A stretch of DNA of 64,000 nt from positions 82,807,647 to 82,871,646 of the forward strand of contig NW_024609884.1 in the NCBI RefSeq assembly GCF_016920785.2, read 5' to 3'. How positions within the stretch are numbered: position 1 is the first letter of the stretch; every line of letters begins with the position of its first letter. Of this stretch, positions 20,839 through 33,500 are shown piece after piece. Both the position numbers and the translations under genes were made by a program. Source of the DNA: Ixodes scapularis. Its lineage: Eukaryota; Arthropoda; Arachnida; Ixodida; Ixodidae. Below the pieces are notes generated by a model. That model was given only the letters and a program-made list of their open reading frames with translations. It had not been told where the DNA came from and searched no databases.

Positions 20839-22401
20839 TTCTTTCTGCAGCACAACACTCCCGTACTTTCGAGCGCGTCAGTAGAACGACTCTTCAGTGT
20901 CGCCGGAGATGTATTATCAAGGAACCCGGGGAACATAACTGATGAAAGGTTTGAGAGGCATCTACTGCTTAAATGCAACCACTACTGAAAAGAAAACAAA
21001 CCACGAAACAAAAGCAGTCGCCATGACAGGGAGCCGAGAACACTTCCGGTTCGGATTTTGTTTGCATGCTTTTAAAGGGCAGCATCACCACTATGTTCCG
21101 TGTGTTCCGCAATTAAATCGGTCTTTTGCTATGTTTTCCGCATCCACTGGCTCCTTGAAGAGCTGTAATATGCTTTCCAGTTGACTGGGCAACTTTGCTG
21201 CGGCAGATCTCCGCGAAATAAGAGATGCAGCGAGACGCGGCCGTCCAGCGCGAACAGTCCATGTCGCGCACGCATCGACGTACGCTCAACGCTAGGATCG
21301 CTTAATTTTGAAATCAGAGATGCACACATCCGACTCTTTGGTACAGCGAAGATGCTTTATTGAAGTAATCACACTTGAGTTATTATGCAAATAAAGATTG
21401 ATTGAAACAGTAATTAATATTCACTAAAATCTAACTTTTTTTAGCATGTACGCAGTACTGCATAAAATATTTATTAAAAAATAAAGTTTTTGTTATTTTT
21501 TTTTTTAAATCTTAGAACAGAATTACTTGCTGACGTTCATGTTCGTGTGCATGCGAGCTTGTGAACAGACGGTTTATGTGAGAGTCCCGAACAAACTCCA
21601 ACAAAAATCAAACTAAAAAAAAAAAAAGAGAATAGAAAGGGGAAAACAAACTTGTAAATTCTGCGACTTTGTGTTAGCGGTGGACTTCAAAATGGGAGAG
21701 ATCTTTTTGCATGGAACCGAACCTGGGGTTCCGTTCCACGACAATTTCAGACACGTCAATTTCGAAGTTCGAGAGCAAGAATATTTCTCTTTTCGGCACG
21801 CAATCAAACGTCTGTTTATTCGTGACACGATCAAAGCAAGACGTGAAGCAGAAACCATTGATACCATCCTTCCGATTTTATTACTCACCCACGTCGCCCA
21901 ACACAACAGCGCTTGTGTGTCTGCCCAAACAGAACAGTTCGAACAAATGCGATATGTCCACACGCGAGTGTCGCGTGATCGTAGCAAGTCGGACGCGAAA
22001 CTAGTTTTCTTACCTTACCGCCTGGTTCTCCTAGAATCCAAAATAGCCTTTTGACGTCGGCGGCTTCGCCTGTATCCACGTGAACATCATTCGCGGGATC
22101 GCCATGGTAGGTCGACGTTGTCACAATCACTATATCACTACCTGTCGTCGAAAAAAAAAAAACCGCTTTATTTTTTTGCGGGAAAAGAGCGGTGCAATCG
22201 CACACCACAGCGACGGCTTTGTCACAATCTCGATATATATATATTTGCCGTCGAAAACGCACCCCTCGCTTTTTCCCGGGCACGATCGAGCATGAGTGGC
22301 ACACTCCTTCACACCCTCCTTGAATACGTACGACAGGCGTAGCGTAGTTTCGCTTTGGCCAGCTCGAACACTCACGGCGAAGCAGTTGATGGGGCAATGT
22401 T
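20839..22401. other. Intergenic; unidentified open frames
   Basis: Frames at 21,671-22,054 (+, 127 codons) and 21,885-22,397 (-, 170 codons) overlap, and I recognise neither. The minus frame ends its open stretch near GGTAAGGTAAG (donor-like), so an exon is conceivable but unsupported. Nothing else is seen. Confidence 0.25.
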
Positions 22402-23215
22402 TATTTATTTATTTATGTCAATACCCTCAAGGCCCTGACGGGCATTACAGAGGGGGTGGGCACGTAATCACACACAAAGGAAACATAACACAAGCAAAAA
22501 CCAAAAGCAATAAAAAAAAACAAAAAAAAAAAAACGTCATGAGACATTTTCAAAAAAACATAATTAGTAAGAGTCGTTTTAAGCAAATGAAGTGATATGA
22601 TATTGATGTTAATACTATCGGTAAGTGCTTCAACTCTGTTGGTGTTCTGGGAATGAAGGAATCGAGACAGGTAGTCGTTGTGAATTAAAGGGGTGCCATC
22701 AGAAAAACGAGGGGGGGGGGGGGGGGGGGGGGAATTACTGCGTGACTGAGGGCGTGAAGAAATGTAATACCCGTGCCACACGGGCAGCTCGAATGTCATT
22801 TACAGCGAATGACATTTGAGCGGACGGCCAATCTGTCGCGCGTATTCCACGCGCGACAGATCTAGAGCTGATTCGCCGATTACACAAATGTCATTTGTTG
22901 TAAATGGCATTCGAGTTACCCGTATGGCACGGGTATAAGATGGATTCAACAACAGCCTTGGAGCGATAGAGTTTGTAAAGGAGGCATAGGCTAGATCATT
23001 TACGGCACAAAAAAAAAAAAAAAGGTAAACCTAGGCTGGATTTTATGGATGTTACACTGGCTGTACGATGATAATTGCTAAGAATAAAGCGAACGCTGTG
23101 ATTTTGAACTGAATCGAGGTTAGAAATGAAAGTTGATTGACCAGAATCCGAAACAGCAGCTGAGTAATCTAGTTTAGAGCGGACCAGAGATTTATACAGT
23201 AATCACTTAAGTGTT
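22402..23215 (-). pseudogene. LINE 3' fragment with RT thumb remnant
   Basis: On the minus strand the 3' end reads AGGGTATTGACATAAATAAA with a TAAA repeat, as in several LINE tails. Upstream, 22,950-23,200 translates to SLVRSKLDYSAAVSD, DSVQNHSVRFILSNYHRTAS and LCLLYKLY. This is the conserved region after the RT palm that is also seen at 31.8-32.0 kb. The RT palm and endonuclease are absent. A MITE lies within it. Confidence 0.75.
22768..22935. mobile_element. Hairpin MITE with TAA duplication
   Basis: The left TACCCGTGCCACACGGGCAG is mirrored on the right by ACCCGTATGGCACGGGTA. The inner arms (CGAATGTCATTTACAGCGAA and complement) extend about 60 bp. The flanks are TAA at 22,765-22,767 and TAA at 22,936-22,938, consistent with a Harbinger-type target. 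It splits the LINE fragment. Confidence 0.75.
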
Positions 23216-23621
23216 AAAGGGCCCATGGCATGAAACGAATTTTTGTCTGGGATAAATGAATTTCGATTGGCATTTTACTAATAGCATATCGTTTAACGGG
23301 CCAAAAGAAAGAAGGTAGAAGGTCAAAAGCCTGATTTTCGGTACGAAAATTTGAAAACACAGCGGACTATTTCGTACCTCCTTCCCTTCGTAAGCTCTGC
23401 CTTTTCAATGTGGGACATCCGCGGTACCCAAAGCGCGTCACCGGGCCCAAACACACTTCAGACGACACCGGACCTCACTTGTTCCCTTCACCCCTGAGCA
23501 CCGGGGGGTCCACCCATGGCAATATTGCCCTTCGAGAACGTTGGAGGGGGGGGGGGGGGGGGGGGGGGGGGGAAGGCGGCCGCCCCCGTCGTCCCCCCCC
23601 CCCCCTTGGATCTGCCCCTGC
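23216..23621. other. Intergenic; 27-bp G run and C run
   Basis: A G run at 23,546-23,572 is followed by a C run at about 23,594-23,605. The start (TTAAAGGGCCCATGG, 23,215) resembles a transposon terminus, but I find no partner. Confidence 0.4.
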
Positions 23622-26600
23622 GTGATGTACTTTAAGTAAAGTATGAAGTACACTGGGTGCAACGTACTTGAAGTAAAGTATTTAAATACATTCTACTTTC
23701 AAAATACAAATATTTTAACACAATCTATCATGATTCCCTTTCATTCCCCTAAAAAGTGATTTTTTTTTTTAACTGGTATGCATTGCTCAGGGGTAATCAC
23801 GGGTGCATGACCTATTTTCAAAAACAGCGGTGAATATTTGATAAAGTCAAGTGGCCATAGAGTAGTTATTTTCAGGAATGGAGCCAAATTCAGAAGTCCC
23901 GCTTCTGAATTTGGCGCCCCTTGCACTGGATTGTTGCACCCAATGGGGTAAAATGTACCAGGAGAGAGCATGACATCCGCCCCGTAGCTTCTGCAAGCAA
24001 CCCTCTTATAGACCTTTTCATTTTAGTAGTTGTCTCACCGGCGGACAGAGGGCGCTGACGCACTCGGCGCCATTAGGTTGCTTCAATTTGGTTGGTTTCG
24101 GTTTCAAAGTGAACGCGGCTATGTTGCTGTTTTACGTTGTTTTTGCTTAATTTTGTGATACAATTATTTCCTTGGTAGCACACAACCAATGAAGCAGTAG
24201 TATTGAGCCACTTTGATGTCTACGAGGTGTATTTTAGCTTAAATTGTGGGCTTTTTTTTTTTACCAACTCTTTTGATGTATCTGATTATGGTCGGCTGCG
24301 AAACGCCTGACTGATGTACAGGGAAGATTACCATCCTGTATGGCCGTACCCGATGACACCAGCTTCCAGAAAAACAAACTAATGAAGAGAGTAACATGTG
24401 AATGTAAAGGGGGCAAGCATATCGACAGCTTGATTAGCAATGTTCTGAATCGGCCAGAACAGATGAACTCGCGAGTTTACAACACTGTTTGGTTTTCGTG
24501 GGCACCCTACCTTTTAGTGAACTTCGCAGAATAAAAACTTTTCGTGTAATGACGCACATAATTGATATAAACAAATAATATCGTCTCGGCCTCTTTTTTT
24601 TAATTGAGTACTCGAGCATGTTTTGACAGGCTGAGTAGGAAATTTCTTAAATTGTCAATTCTGCTAAAGTACTCATAAGCAGCATTTCGCGATATTTGCC
24701 CTAGGAAATAATTTAATTTTTTTTATAAAGATTTGCTTACTCAGGATAGGATAGAAGTGACAGGCCCGTCAAATTAAATCTGGCATTTGTCTTTCGTAAA
24801 ATTGGCCAAACAAAATTGAAGGGCGCAGGAGGAGAAATATCTCGGAAAGTTTGGCTGAGTTGCAGCGCTAGGCACCACTTCACAGACCTGTGTGAACAAA
24901 TATTTATTTCTTAGAACAAATTCGCTTTACAAATTTCGGCGTAGTCAGCCACAAAAAGTAAGCCTCTATTCGCCATCAACAATCCTGGACTCATATAGCT
25001 GTTATGCCGACAACTCTTCTTTCTGTTTCTTTTTTCTTTTTTTGGGGGGGGAGGGGGGGGCGTTAATTATTGCGGATTTTAGATACTGGCAAGAGATGAA
25101 ACAACGTAAGCAAAAAAAAAAAAAAAGCGTCGTCAATATTGCGCATGCGCCGAACCCAAACCGCGTTTTGGATTTGCAAATAGAAACGACGTTATTTCTT
25201 TGCGCACGCTATTCTAAAACTCGCTACTGTTAAGTGTCTGTGGCAGTTTCTTACGCGGGAGGTCCCAACCTTTGTGTTAAGTAAATTAAGTGGAGGGCAC
25301 TGGTTATTTAAATGTAATCAATAAATCACTTAAATGACTCTCGAAATGGGAGCGAACATGGTACACAATTTCTTAAACTTCATAAGTAAACCGACCAACC
25401 GAATGTCTACGTTGCAAAAAAAAAAAAAAAAAAAAAGAGAGAGAGAGATTGAGAACCTCATACACATGTAGGTGTGATATTGCGAACAAACAAATCGCTT
25501 GATGTTGGCGTACCTTTACTTTTAGCCTCAGATAAAATACAAGTTACACGTTCGTTGTCTATCTCCTCCGCGAGTTTCCTCACATAATCAAAAGAAACTA
25601 TTTTCAATATATTATGAATACAAAGAACGATACTTTCAGGGAATACAGATAGTCTCCTTGAGCTGACTATTCTTGACGCCTTGCAATCCTAAATGCGCGA
25701 TATAAATATACGCGCTTCTTACTGAGAATGTTTCACCACTATTAGTAAACAAACCTCAGGAGTCGTCAAGTAGACGTATCGGACTACAGTTTCCGAAGTA
25801 AGGCGAGCAAGAGCGGTGAAACGCGACGAAAAACACGAATGCAACGCATCCGCCAAGGCGCGGAGGGGAGAGCGGAGCAGCAAGTTGAAGCAACCTAATG
25901 GCTGCCGCGTCACGTGATTCCAAGATGGCAGCGCCCATGCGGAAGAGGATGAAAAGGTCTATAGAAAAATGTCCTCTATGAAAAAAAAACAGAAAAAAAG
26001 AAAAAAAAAAACCGAGTGTGCTAGCGAGCTGGTGATAATTAATCATAATGTGACACCTGAGATTGGGGTGCGAAAAAAATCAAGGAACTTTCAAATAGAA
26101 GGAAAAGACAAAAGAAAATGTCTCAAAAGATTGTGACGTTCTCCTCTGTTGTCTTTTACTTCGCTTTGAAAATTAATTTTTTTCGCACAACAATCTCAGG
26201 TGCTACATTATGATAAATTTTGTTCTTCTAATATTTTAAACCTCCTCGCTTGCGCTGACCGACGTAGAAGTAGCAAGAGTTCAAAAAGCTACGGGAAAGC
26301 CGCCCCCAGGACAAACGGAGCGATGCGTCGTCTGCTCACGTTTCTGGTGAGAGTAAGAATATCCCTCCCGGTGTTTCTTCCGAGTTGACAAAGCATAATT
26401 TCGTGATACAAATTTTACAAAACCAAATTTGGGGAATGTACTTTGAAGTCGGGAATTGTACTTTCCTCGGAAAGTACAAGAATGCATACTCAGAGAATGT
26501 ACAGTGTACTTCAAGTAAAGTACAAATTTCCTAAACCTACTTGAAGTAGTACAATAATGTACATACTTAAAGTACTCCCCGTACACTGAGGTAAAGTAAC
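23622..26600 (-). mobile_element. Second hAT copy, reverse orientation, split by a nested element
   Basis: The segment 23,630-24,007 is the reverse complement of about 2,320-2,700 of the hAT element. The segment 25,967-26,600 is the reverse complement of about 1,640-2,300. Matching blocks include GAATTTGGC next to TTCAGAAG, GGTAATCACGGGTGCATGAC and TTTGGGGAATGTACTTTGAA. The outer termini are more decayed than in copy 1, and I could not see a target duplication. Insertion of the element at 24,008-25,966 divides it. Confidence 0.8.
24008..25966. mobile_element. Nested DNA element, about 1.96 kb, TATAGACCTTTTCAT ends
   Basis: The left TATAGACCTTTTCATTT and right GATGAAAAGGTCTATA are inverted. 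Subterminal GCCATTAGGTTGCTTCAA is mirrored by TTGAAGCAACCTAATGGC near 25,886-25,903. TA at both edges would fit a Tc1/mariner-type target. Internal frames are short, with no transposase motif (DDE/DDD) that I can see. A related terminus occurs at about 50,030-50,204. Confidence 0.7.
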
Positions 26601-26789
26601 GCGTTTGTTTTGAGAATCGGTAACGGGGGGTGGGTGGGGGACGTCTAGATCTACTCACTAATCATTCCAACCCTGGGCGTTCTGACGGCCCCACGCTCTT
26701 TCGCGTCCTCCTCTCCCTCACTTTCTCGGCGCATAGCGCTAAAAAGAGCTGCCGCACTTAACAAAAAAAAAAAAAAAAAAAAAAAAAAA
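26601..26789. other. Short spacer ending in A run
   Basis: A 28-bp A run (26,762-26,789) directly precedes the next element. I see no gene. Confidence 0.5.
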
Positions 26790-27357
26790 CAGTGTTGTAC
26801 GCGTTCCTCCAAAACAGGAAAGAAATCTCTTGTTCCCCTTCTCCAGGGAGTATTTTGGTCAAAGAAAGCTCATTATCTCGGAACGAGCTTCCGTTTCAAT
26901 TTTCATTGGTTGGAAAGGAACGCGTTCCTGTTACCTTTTTAAGATCGGACCGTGTCATTATTTAAACGAGACCTTTGCGTATTTTAATAAAATATTGTGC
27001 TAAATAATGCATAAAAAAAAAATGACGGAGTTAAATATCCACATCGACCTACGTGTCGTGCGGCCACAATCAAATTTGTTCTAGTTCTTTGTTTTTGTCG
27101 GTCTATCGTATACTTCCCCATCCCCTTGAAGTCGTACGTTCAAGTAATAGTCGCCAATAAAAGCCTAAATGCCTACTAAATTCGGGTAGAACTGCAGCTA
27201 CGATATATATATAAAAGGAACGCCGTTTCTCCGAAAACGTCCCAGTTCCCGTTCCAGTTCCACCGATGCAAGATGGAACGGCGTCGTTCCTTCGTCCCTT
27301 TCAAAAGGAACGCGTTGAAGGATCGTCGTTCCTCAGCACGCCGTTCCGTACAACAGT
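26790..27357. mobile_element. hAT-like MITE upstream of the SWIB/DEK_C gene
   Basis: The left terminus CAGTGTTGTACGCGTTCC is approximately inverted at the right as CCGTTCCGTACAACAGT. Subterminal GGAACGCGTTCC-type repeats are dense at both ends (26,930-26,940; 27,250-27,345). It ends about 180 bp before the start codon at 27,539. No 8-bp duplication is visible because the left flank is an A run. Confidence 0.6.
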
Positions 27358-27529
27358 ATCGAAAATACGAGTTCACATCTTCCTGCCGTTTGCCTCCGTT
27401 GAATGTCGAAAACCCCGCGCCTGTTTTCGCGCCGCGATGCCACGGTGGATTTCGATTGGGATGTTGGTAAACAGCACCATCGCTGTGCGGCTCCCAGGTG
27501 GCAGCACGGAGAAAGCACGTGTCTTTCGA

Positions 27530-27548
27530 AGCGGCAAGATGGCGGAGC
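27530..27548 (+). promoter_or_regulatory. YY1-like motif overlapping the start codon
   Basis: The start codon lies in GGCAAGATGGCGGAGC. AAGATGGCGG matches the vertebrate YY1 consensus, which in many housekeeping genes overlaps the translation start and helps position transcription. It also gives a strong initiation context (A at -3, G at +4). Whether a YY1/pho homologue binds here is inference. Confidence 0.45.
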
Positions 27549-27581
27549 TACCGGCAGCCGAGCTCCGGAAGGCGATTGCAG
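27539..27581 (+). CDS. SWIB/DEK_C gene exon 1 (coding part)
   Basis: It encodes MAELPAAELRKAIA plus the first base of codon 15. The donor is G|GTGAGA, ending in phase 1. It joins to exon 2 over a 126-bp intron. Reading through this intron keeps the frame open but inserts unrelated residues between the first and second DEK_C helices, so splicing is the better reading. Confidence 0.85.
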
Positions 27582-30500
27582 GTGAGAAAGACCGTAGCTT
27601 CGTTGCGAAGCGCTCTACATTTCCCGTCCACTCGAGACAACTTGGGAAGTACCCGGGGTCTGTTCGGACCCTCAGATTTGGTGCGCATACCACGCTTCTC
27701 TGCGCAGAGATCCTCGACGGAGCAGACCTGGACGTCCTGTCGTCCAAGAAAATACGAAAGCAGTTGGAACAAAAATACGGCATTGACTTTACCGACCGGT
27801 AAGTTCAGGAAAGCGGGACATCTTTTCAGCTTGGCAGCGGGTCCGAGGCCAAAGACCGTAAACTACGGAGTTGCGAGACTAGCTTCGATGGTTCCAAAAT
27901 CGAGGCTTAGCTGTGTGTTCCATGAGTCGAATGGTCCGATGAGTAATCGGCGTATCCCGATGTGATCGGATCCGTGTTACACTAGTGTCTTACTCTGCTC
28001 GACTAGGTTCCGTAGGATCGGTGCGATCGTGAGCTTTACCCCGACGTTGGAAAAAGAGCGTGTCAGAAGCGCGGCGAGGAAACGGGCCTGAGGAACCAAC
28101 AACATCGAGGCTAGGGAAGACGCGGTAGGACGCGGAAATGCGTTACCGCACCGGCGATGATGCTGACAACCCGCAAACGCTTCCAATTTTTGCCTTCGAA
28201 GGCGTTTCGTTGACATAAATGTTACCTCGCGGGTCCCGTGCTTTTGGCACCGTGTTAGTTTTCTTGCGAATTGGCTAGGTTGAATGCGCAATCGCAGCGT
28301 TATTCGACTGTGCCAACTGCAGCATCATTTGCATGCGCGTCATATAGGGATTTGTCAGGCATCTTAATTCAGTCTCTTTATAGCCATTGTCTTTCATACC
28401 GGTTATGCATTCAGTGCTGTCACCTTTTCGTTTTTTACTTTTGACGGAAATTTGAGTCGCCGTTTGCTCCCGATGGAATGTCTATCCGTTTGACGATGAC
28501 CGGATGTTTAAAGAACGATTCAGCGAAATTTAGATTTTTGATTTTTAATGTTTTTTTTCCCCTACGATTTGACCTTTAAACTGAACAAAGACCATAGCAA
28601 GCAATTTTTGTTTTTATTTTTTTACAAAAACATGTTGACGTTCCCTGTTCACGTTTCCAGGGCGCTGAAAACTCTACCTGTATCAATCACGCGACTCTCC
28701 AGTGTTCATTTGTTCACATAATATGACGAGAATTTTAAACGAAACAGGTTTCAGATAGCTTTGTTAAACAAAGAGGCAGTTTCTCTAGTTTCTGGAAGGA
28801 GATCACTGATTCCAATGTCGAGGGTAACAGCTGATGCTTGGGCCTGAGCGGGATAAAAAATATGAAAATAAAAATCTCGGTCTGAGTTGTTTGTCTTGTG
28901 AAAGCCTAGTCTTTGCAATGACAGGCATTAAACCAGCGGGACTGATTTGGTTGCGAGAATCGGGAAAAAAAAAAAAAAAACCCAAAAAACTTAGCTTTTG
29001 GGTTATCAAAAAAACAACCAGTTTCATTTTCTATTTAAAAATAAATAAATTCCTGAGTGGGTAGGGCATTTCAACTCTCACACTAGCACAAGCATGCTGG
29101 AAATGTAGCAAAAGTTCCTTGAGGTAATTTCTCCCAGGTATATAACTGAATTGTGCAAGCTCAGGATTCTTGGGTTATTGTGTGCGCTATGCTCACTTCA
29201 ATACTAGAATCCTTTTATTATTGCATCAGACAAAGTAGTTGTGAATTACAGTATAAATTGAGTTCCTATTAAATGTAAATAAAAGGGGAAAGCTTAGAAA
29301 GATAAAAAAAAAGGTTGGTTTTTTAAAGTAGAATCCCATACTCTTAATACAATTAAAAAAAAGATAAAAAACAATAAATTGATTGTTTAATTAATCGATC
29401 GGTCTCGTTCATTTTCATGCATAATATTTAAAAAGAAAACTTTTTTTATTTTTGTGTTTGTTTAATTTGTGACAAACGGCGCAATATACAAATTTGATTT
29501 CGAATCAACCTCAATGTGTAGTTGAGAACAGTTCAAGACACTCACTCACAGATTTTTACTCGAGCTGCATGAGGCAAAGAGGTTCCTTGATATTCTCGGG
29601 CAAGAGCGACCGACCTTAGATTGTTCACAATAGTCTGCTGCACTAAACGGATACTCGAACGGCATTGAAGTGGCTGGGAGACGTGTAACATTCTGTAATT
29701 GTCTGGAGTTACAAATCTCGCCCCATCAGTTTTCTTTAGGCTAAAATTTCACCTAAAGTTCTCCCTTCATACAGGTGCACTTATTCATGTCTGTGTGCCG
29801 AGAGCGTTTAATTTTCACTTAGTTTTGGTTTGTCAAAATTTTATTGATTAAACGGTAAAAAATTTAAAAAAAGTAAATTACGATTAAAGCATCAATTGAT
29901 TAATCTTCCGGTTAATCAATCAATTGCCCAGCCCTACATAAAACAGCTAAGAGGAGTGAGATAGATGTGAAGCTGTCACATAGACGTAAGGCTCAATAGA
30001 ATACTCGTAAAACACACACATAGTATCTGGTATATAAATAATTAGAGAGGTATTGTATATAAAAACATTTCTTAATGGTTTCGGAAGCTTTACAATTGTA
30101 GATTTCATAGAAAATTGTTAAGACGATGCGTGTTTATGTCTGTTTTTCCTTCCTTCGCCTTACATCGGGTATGGAATTCATTCACTAGTTTTCCTGTCTG
30201 TTTATTCTTTCATCACAGATTTTACATTTCTGCATAAACCGCAGTTTAGTAGAAGAATTCAGGCAGGCCGTTCAGTTGCCTTCCGCCCGCATTGGGTCCA
30301 GAAGTCGGTTTGAATTAAGAGCGCCAACCGTTCAGTTGGGCTGCTCGCGTGCACGTCCACACGTTTCAGCCTGGGTTGCCGGACTTTCCCGTACCCCGAA
30401 CATGCTGTGTGTCACCGTGCAAACAAGACTTCCAGACGGCAGTTTATTTTTGCTCTCCCTGGGTTCTAGCCCTTTTGCAGAGTCCCATTCTGTCCCTGAC

Positions 30501-33500
30501 ATTGTGCCAAGAGTGCCTCGACAGAATGTGGCTCAGTGGGGTTGCACTGTTTCCGTCGTTTTGGGTGGAGATTACATAACGTGCATCCTTGAAAAGAAAG
30601 CTGGTGCTTCGAGGAGTGAGGCTGGGTTGCAGCCAGGGATTCCGACGGGGAATCCGGGCTGAGCCTTCATTGCTCGATTGCTCTTTCGTCCAACCCGCCA
30701 TTAAGTTCAAGAGTTCAAGGGAAGCTGAAGCGTTTTTCAAGAACTCTGAGTTAGGAGCGAGCTTGATTAAACTTGAGGAAGAAAACGAGAAGGGACGGAC
30801 AAACACAAGCAAGCTTCTATGGCTTTTGGTTCCAAAAAATTCAGTTTATTTGTTTCTTATTTATTTACCCTCTAGGTACAAGGTACAGTGCTAATCACAC
30901 TTGTCTATAACGCGCAAGCGTGCGGCTTTCTCCGGGCAGCGCTAGACTGGTGGCATTCGCGGAAACTAAGCTAGTCACGTGGTGCGACATGGAACGGCCC
31001 GCTCAAGGGGTGTCCTGCCCACTCTATCAGCTTGATAAGCGATAAAAGTAAAGTGCTTTATGATATATTTTTGTTTTTTGATGACGACATCGTTGATACG
31101 CCTTCGTGCTTTAGTTTGTTTATTGTTCGAACAATGATGTTTGTAAAAAGCGTGTGAGCATCCTTCCGCGTTCGCCTCCAGCTGATAGAGTGGGCAGGAC
31201 ACCCCTCGAGCGGGCCATTCCATGCTGCGCCACGTGACTAGCTTAGTTTCCGCGAATGCCACCAGTCAAGCGCTCCCCGGAGAAAACCGCACGCTTGCGC
31301 GTTATAGACAAGCGTGATTAGAACTGTACATTATACATGGGTTGCATGTGACATCATTCAAAGAGCGCTCCAATGACCACCAGAGAAGAGGGGAAGGGTC
31401 CTCTTTGTGCCTCCTGGATTTGCACAGACGCCGCTATTCTCCTCCCAGAAGATTATGGAAGATTAACCCGTCACTCAAAATTCTTACAAAAGCAGCTTCC
31501 CCCTCCTCCTCTTACTTGGTGGTAAAAAATGTGCGATGTGACGTCAGTGCATACACACTTAAAAAAAAAAAAAAGTAACATGGAAATTAAAACAACTAAG
31601 GGTGCTGTTAGTAAGAGTTTGTTTAAGAAGTGATATATTAGTAATTGATGCTATTGAAGCGAAAAGGTGATTCCATTCTTTTGGTGTGCGAGGTAGAAAT
31701 GAGACGCTGCTAGTGTTATAGTTTGGTATGCCAACGTTATGATATGGTCGAGTTGAGCAGAGTGATAAAATGGTTCAAGTATAAGTTTCTAGCGTAGTAA
31801 TGGGTTGTGATGGTAAATTGTGTGAAATAAACAGAGACAAGCGTGTTTACGGCAGGAAGACAAGTTAGGTAATGTCAAGGTGGTTTTCATGTTAGTGAGA
31901 CTGGCTGCGCGGTGATAGTTGGACAAGATAAAGCGAGCTGCTCGGTTGTGGATGGCTTCCAATGTATCGGCAAGGCTTTGATGGCCCGGATCCAATACTG
32001 ATGACGCATATTCGAATTTGAAATGACCTAGACACTTGAACAATGTTAGTTTTAGGGATGAAGGAGCTTAAAAAAAATAGTTTTAAATAGCCCAGCATGC
32101 GGTTAGCATTGCTTGCAACATACCCGACTGTCGCACTTAACTTGGGCAGAAGTAAACGTAAGCCACATTCATTCTGAAAAATATGTTTTTAGCGATTGCC
32201 GCAGGGCATGCGGCGAGCCTCTCTGCCGCCTGTTATCTGCCCAAAGCGTCGTGATGTCATCGTTGCCATCCTTGAGCCAGCTTGTGGCGAGCAAGGGTCA
32301 TCTGACCCTGCTGATTGATGAGCAGGGGGCGGGTCTATGTTGAAATTTTAATAGACCATTTGCAATATTCCCAAGTGCCCCTTCCCGCACTGGAGAAATC
32401 ATGGGAACGGTGTTACTTCAGCTCCCTAGTGATCGCTCATTTTGACCAGTTCCATGGTTGCACAGCTTTTGAGCGTAATTCGGAGTCACCCTGAACAAGT
32501 ACCTGATATACTCCAAAGACCTGTCATATCACTTTTAAAATTTCTTGTCAATGTCAGCATTTTTTTATACTGTGCATGTGATCCACCTTTAACCTGGCTG
32601 AGCTGCAGAAATATCTTACGATATTATCATTTTCGTGATTGTTGTTTTAGCAGGATTTAGCTTGGAGTCCGTGGGGCTGTTTATAGCATTTTTAGCATTT
32701 CTAACTTAATGTCAGCGTTTTTGAAGCTGTCCGAGGGTGTTAATAATGTAAGAGATTTCTGCAGCCCATCCAGGTTGAAGGGTGGACAGCATGCACAGTA
32801 TCAAAAACGCTGACATTGAGGAGAAATTATAAAAGCTATATGACAGGTCATTGGGTTATATCAGGTGCCTGTTCAAGGTGACTCCGAATTATGCTCAAAA
32901 GCTGTGTAACCAAGATAAGGTCGAAATTACCGATCACTAAGGAGCTGAAGGAAAACCTTTCCCATGATTAATTTAGCCTGGGCCGGGGCGCTTGGGGGAT
33001 ATAGAAAATGGCCTATAGAAGATTGCGACACTGTAATAATAAGATTAAAAAGAAGTACAACTTTAGACATCATTTTTAATTAAAACTTCCACTGTTTTTT
33101 TTTTTAATTCAAAGATTTTTTTAGTTTTTTTTTAGTATTTGCTCTCTTAAATCGTCTGCCAAACATCGGTCCAGCTGCTGATTGATGCCCTTGGTTTCGG
33201 CTGTGCTGAAGGATTTGAGGTTACCACGAGAGCTGTTTTGAGGAAGGCAGCTTGGCTGTCCCTTCCGTTCATAGCTCAGCTGTTAACTTTGCGTGTGATT
33301 TCTTGCCTCTGCCGACGACGCTGGTATCGTGTGCAATGTGTTTTCTGTAATAATTCCGGTCCTTAGCGGGTCATTAAAGCGAATTTTGAGTTTTGTATTT
33401 TTATGCCCCAAACATCCTAAAAAAAATTACGATCTTGCATAGTATCTTTTTTAGTAAAATTGTGTCCAAACACAGTGACACACCCCTTTTTCTGCGATAG

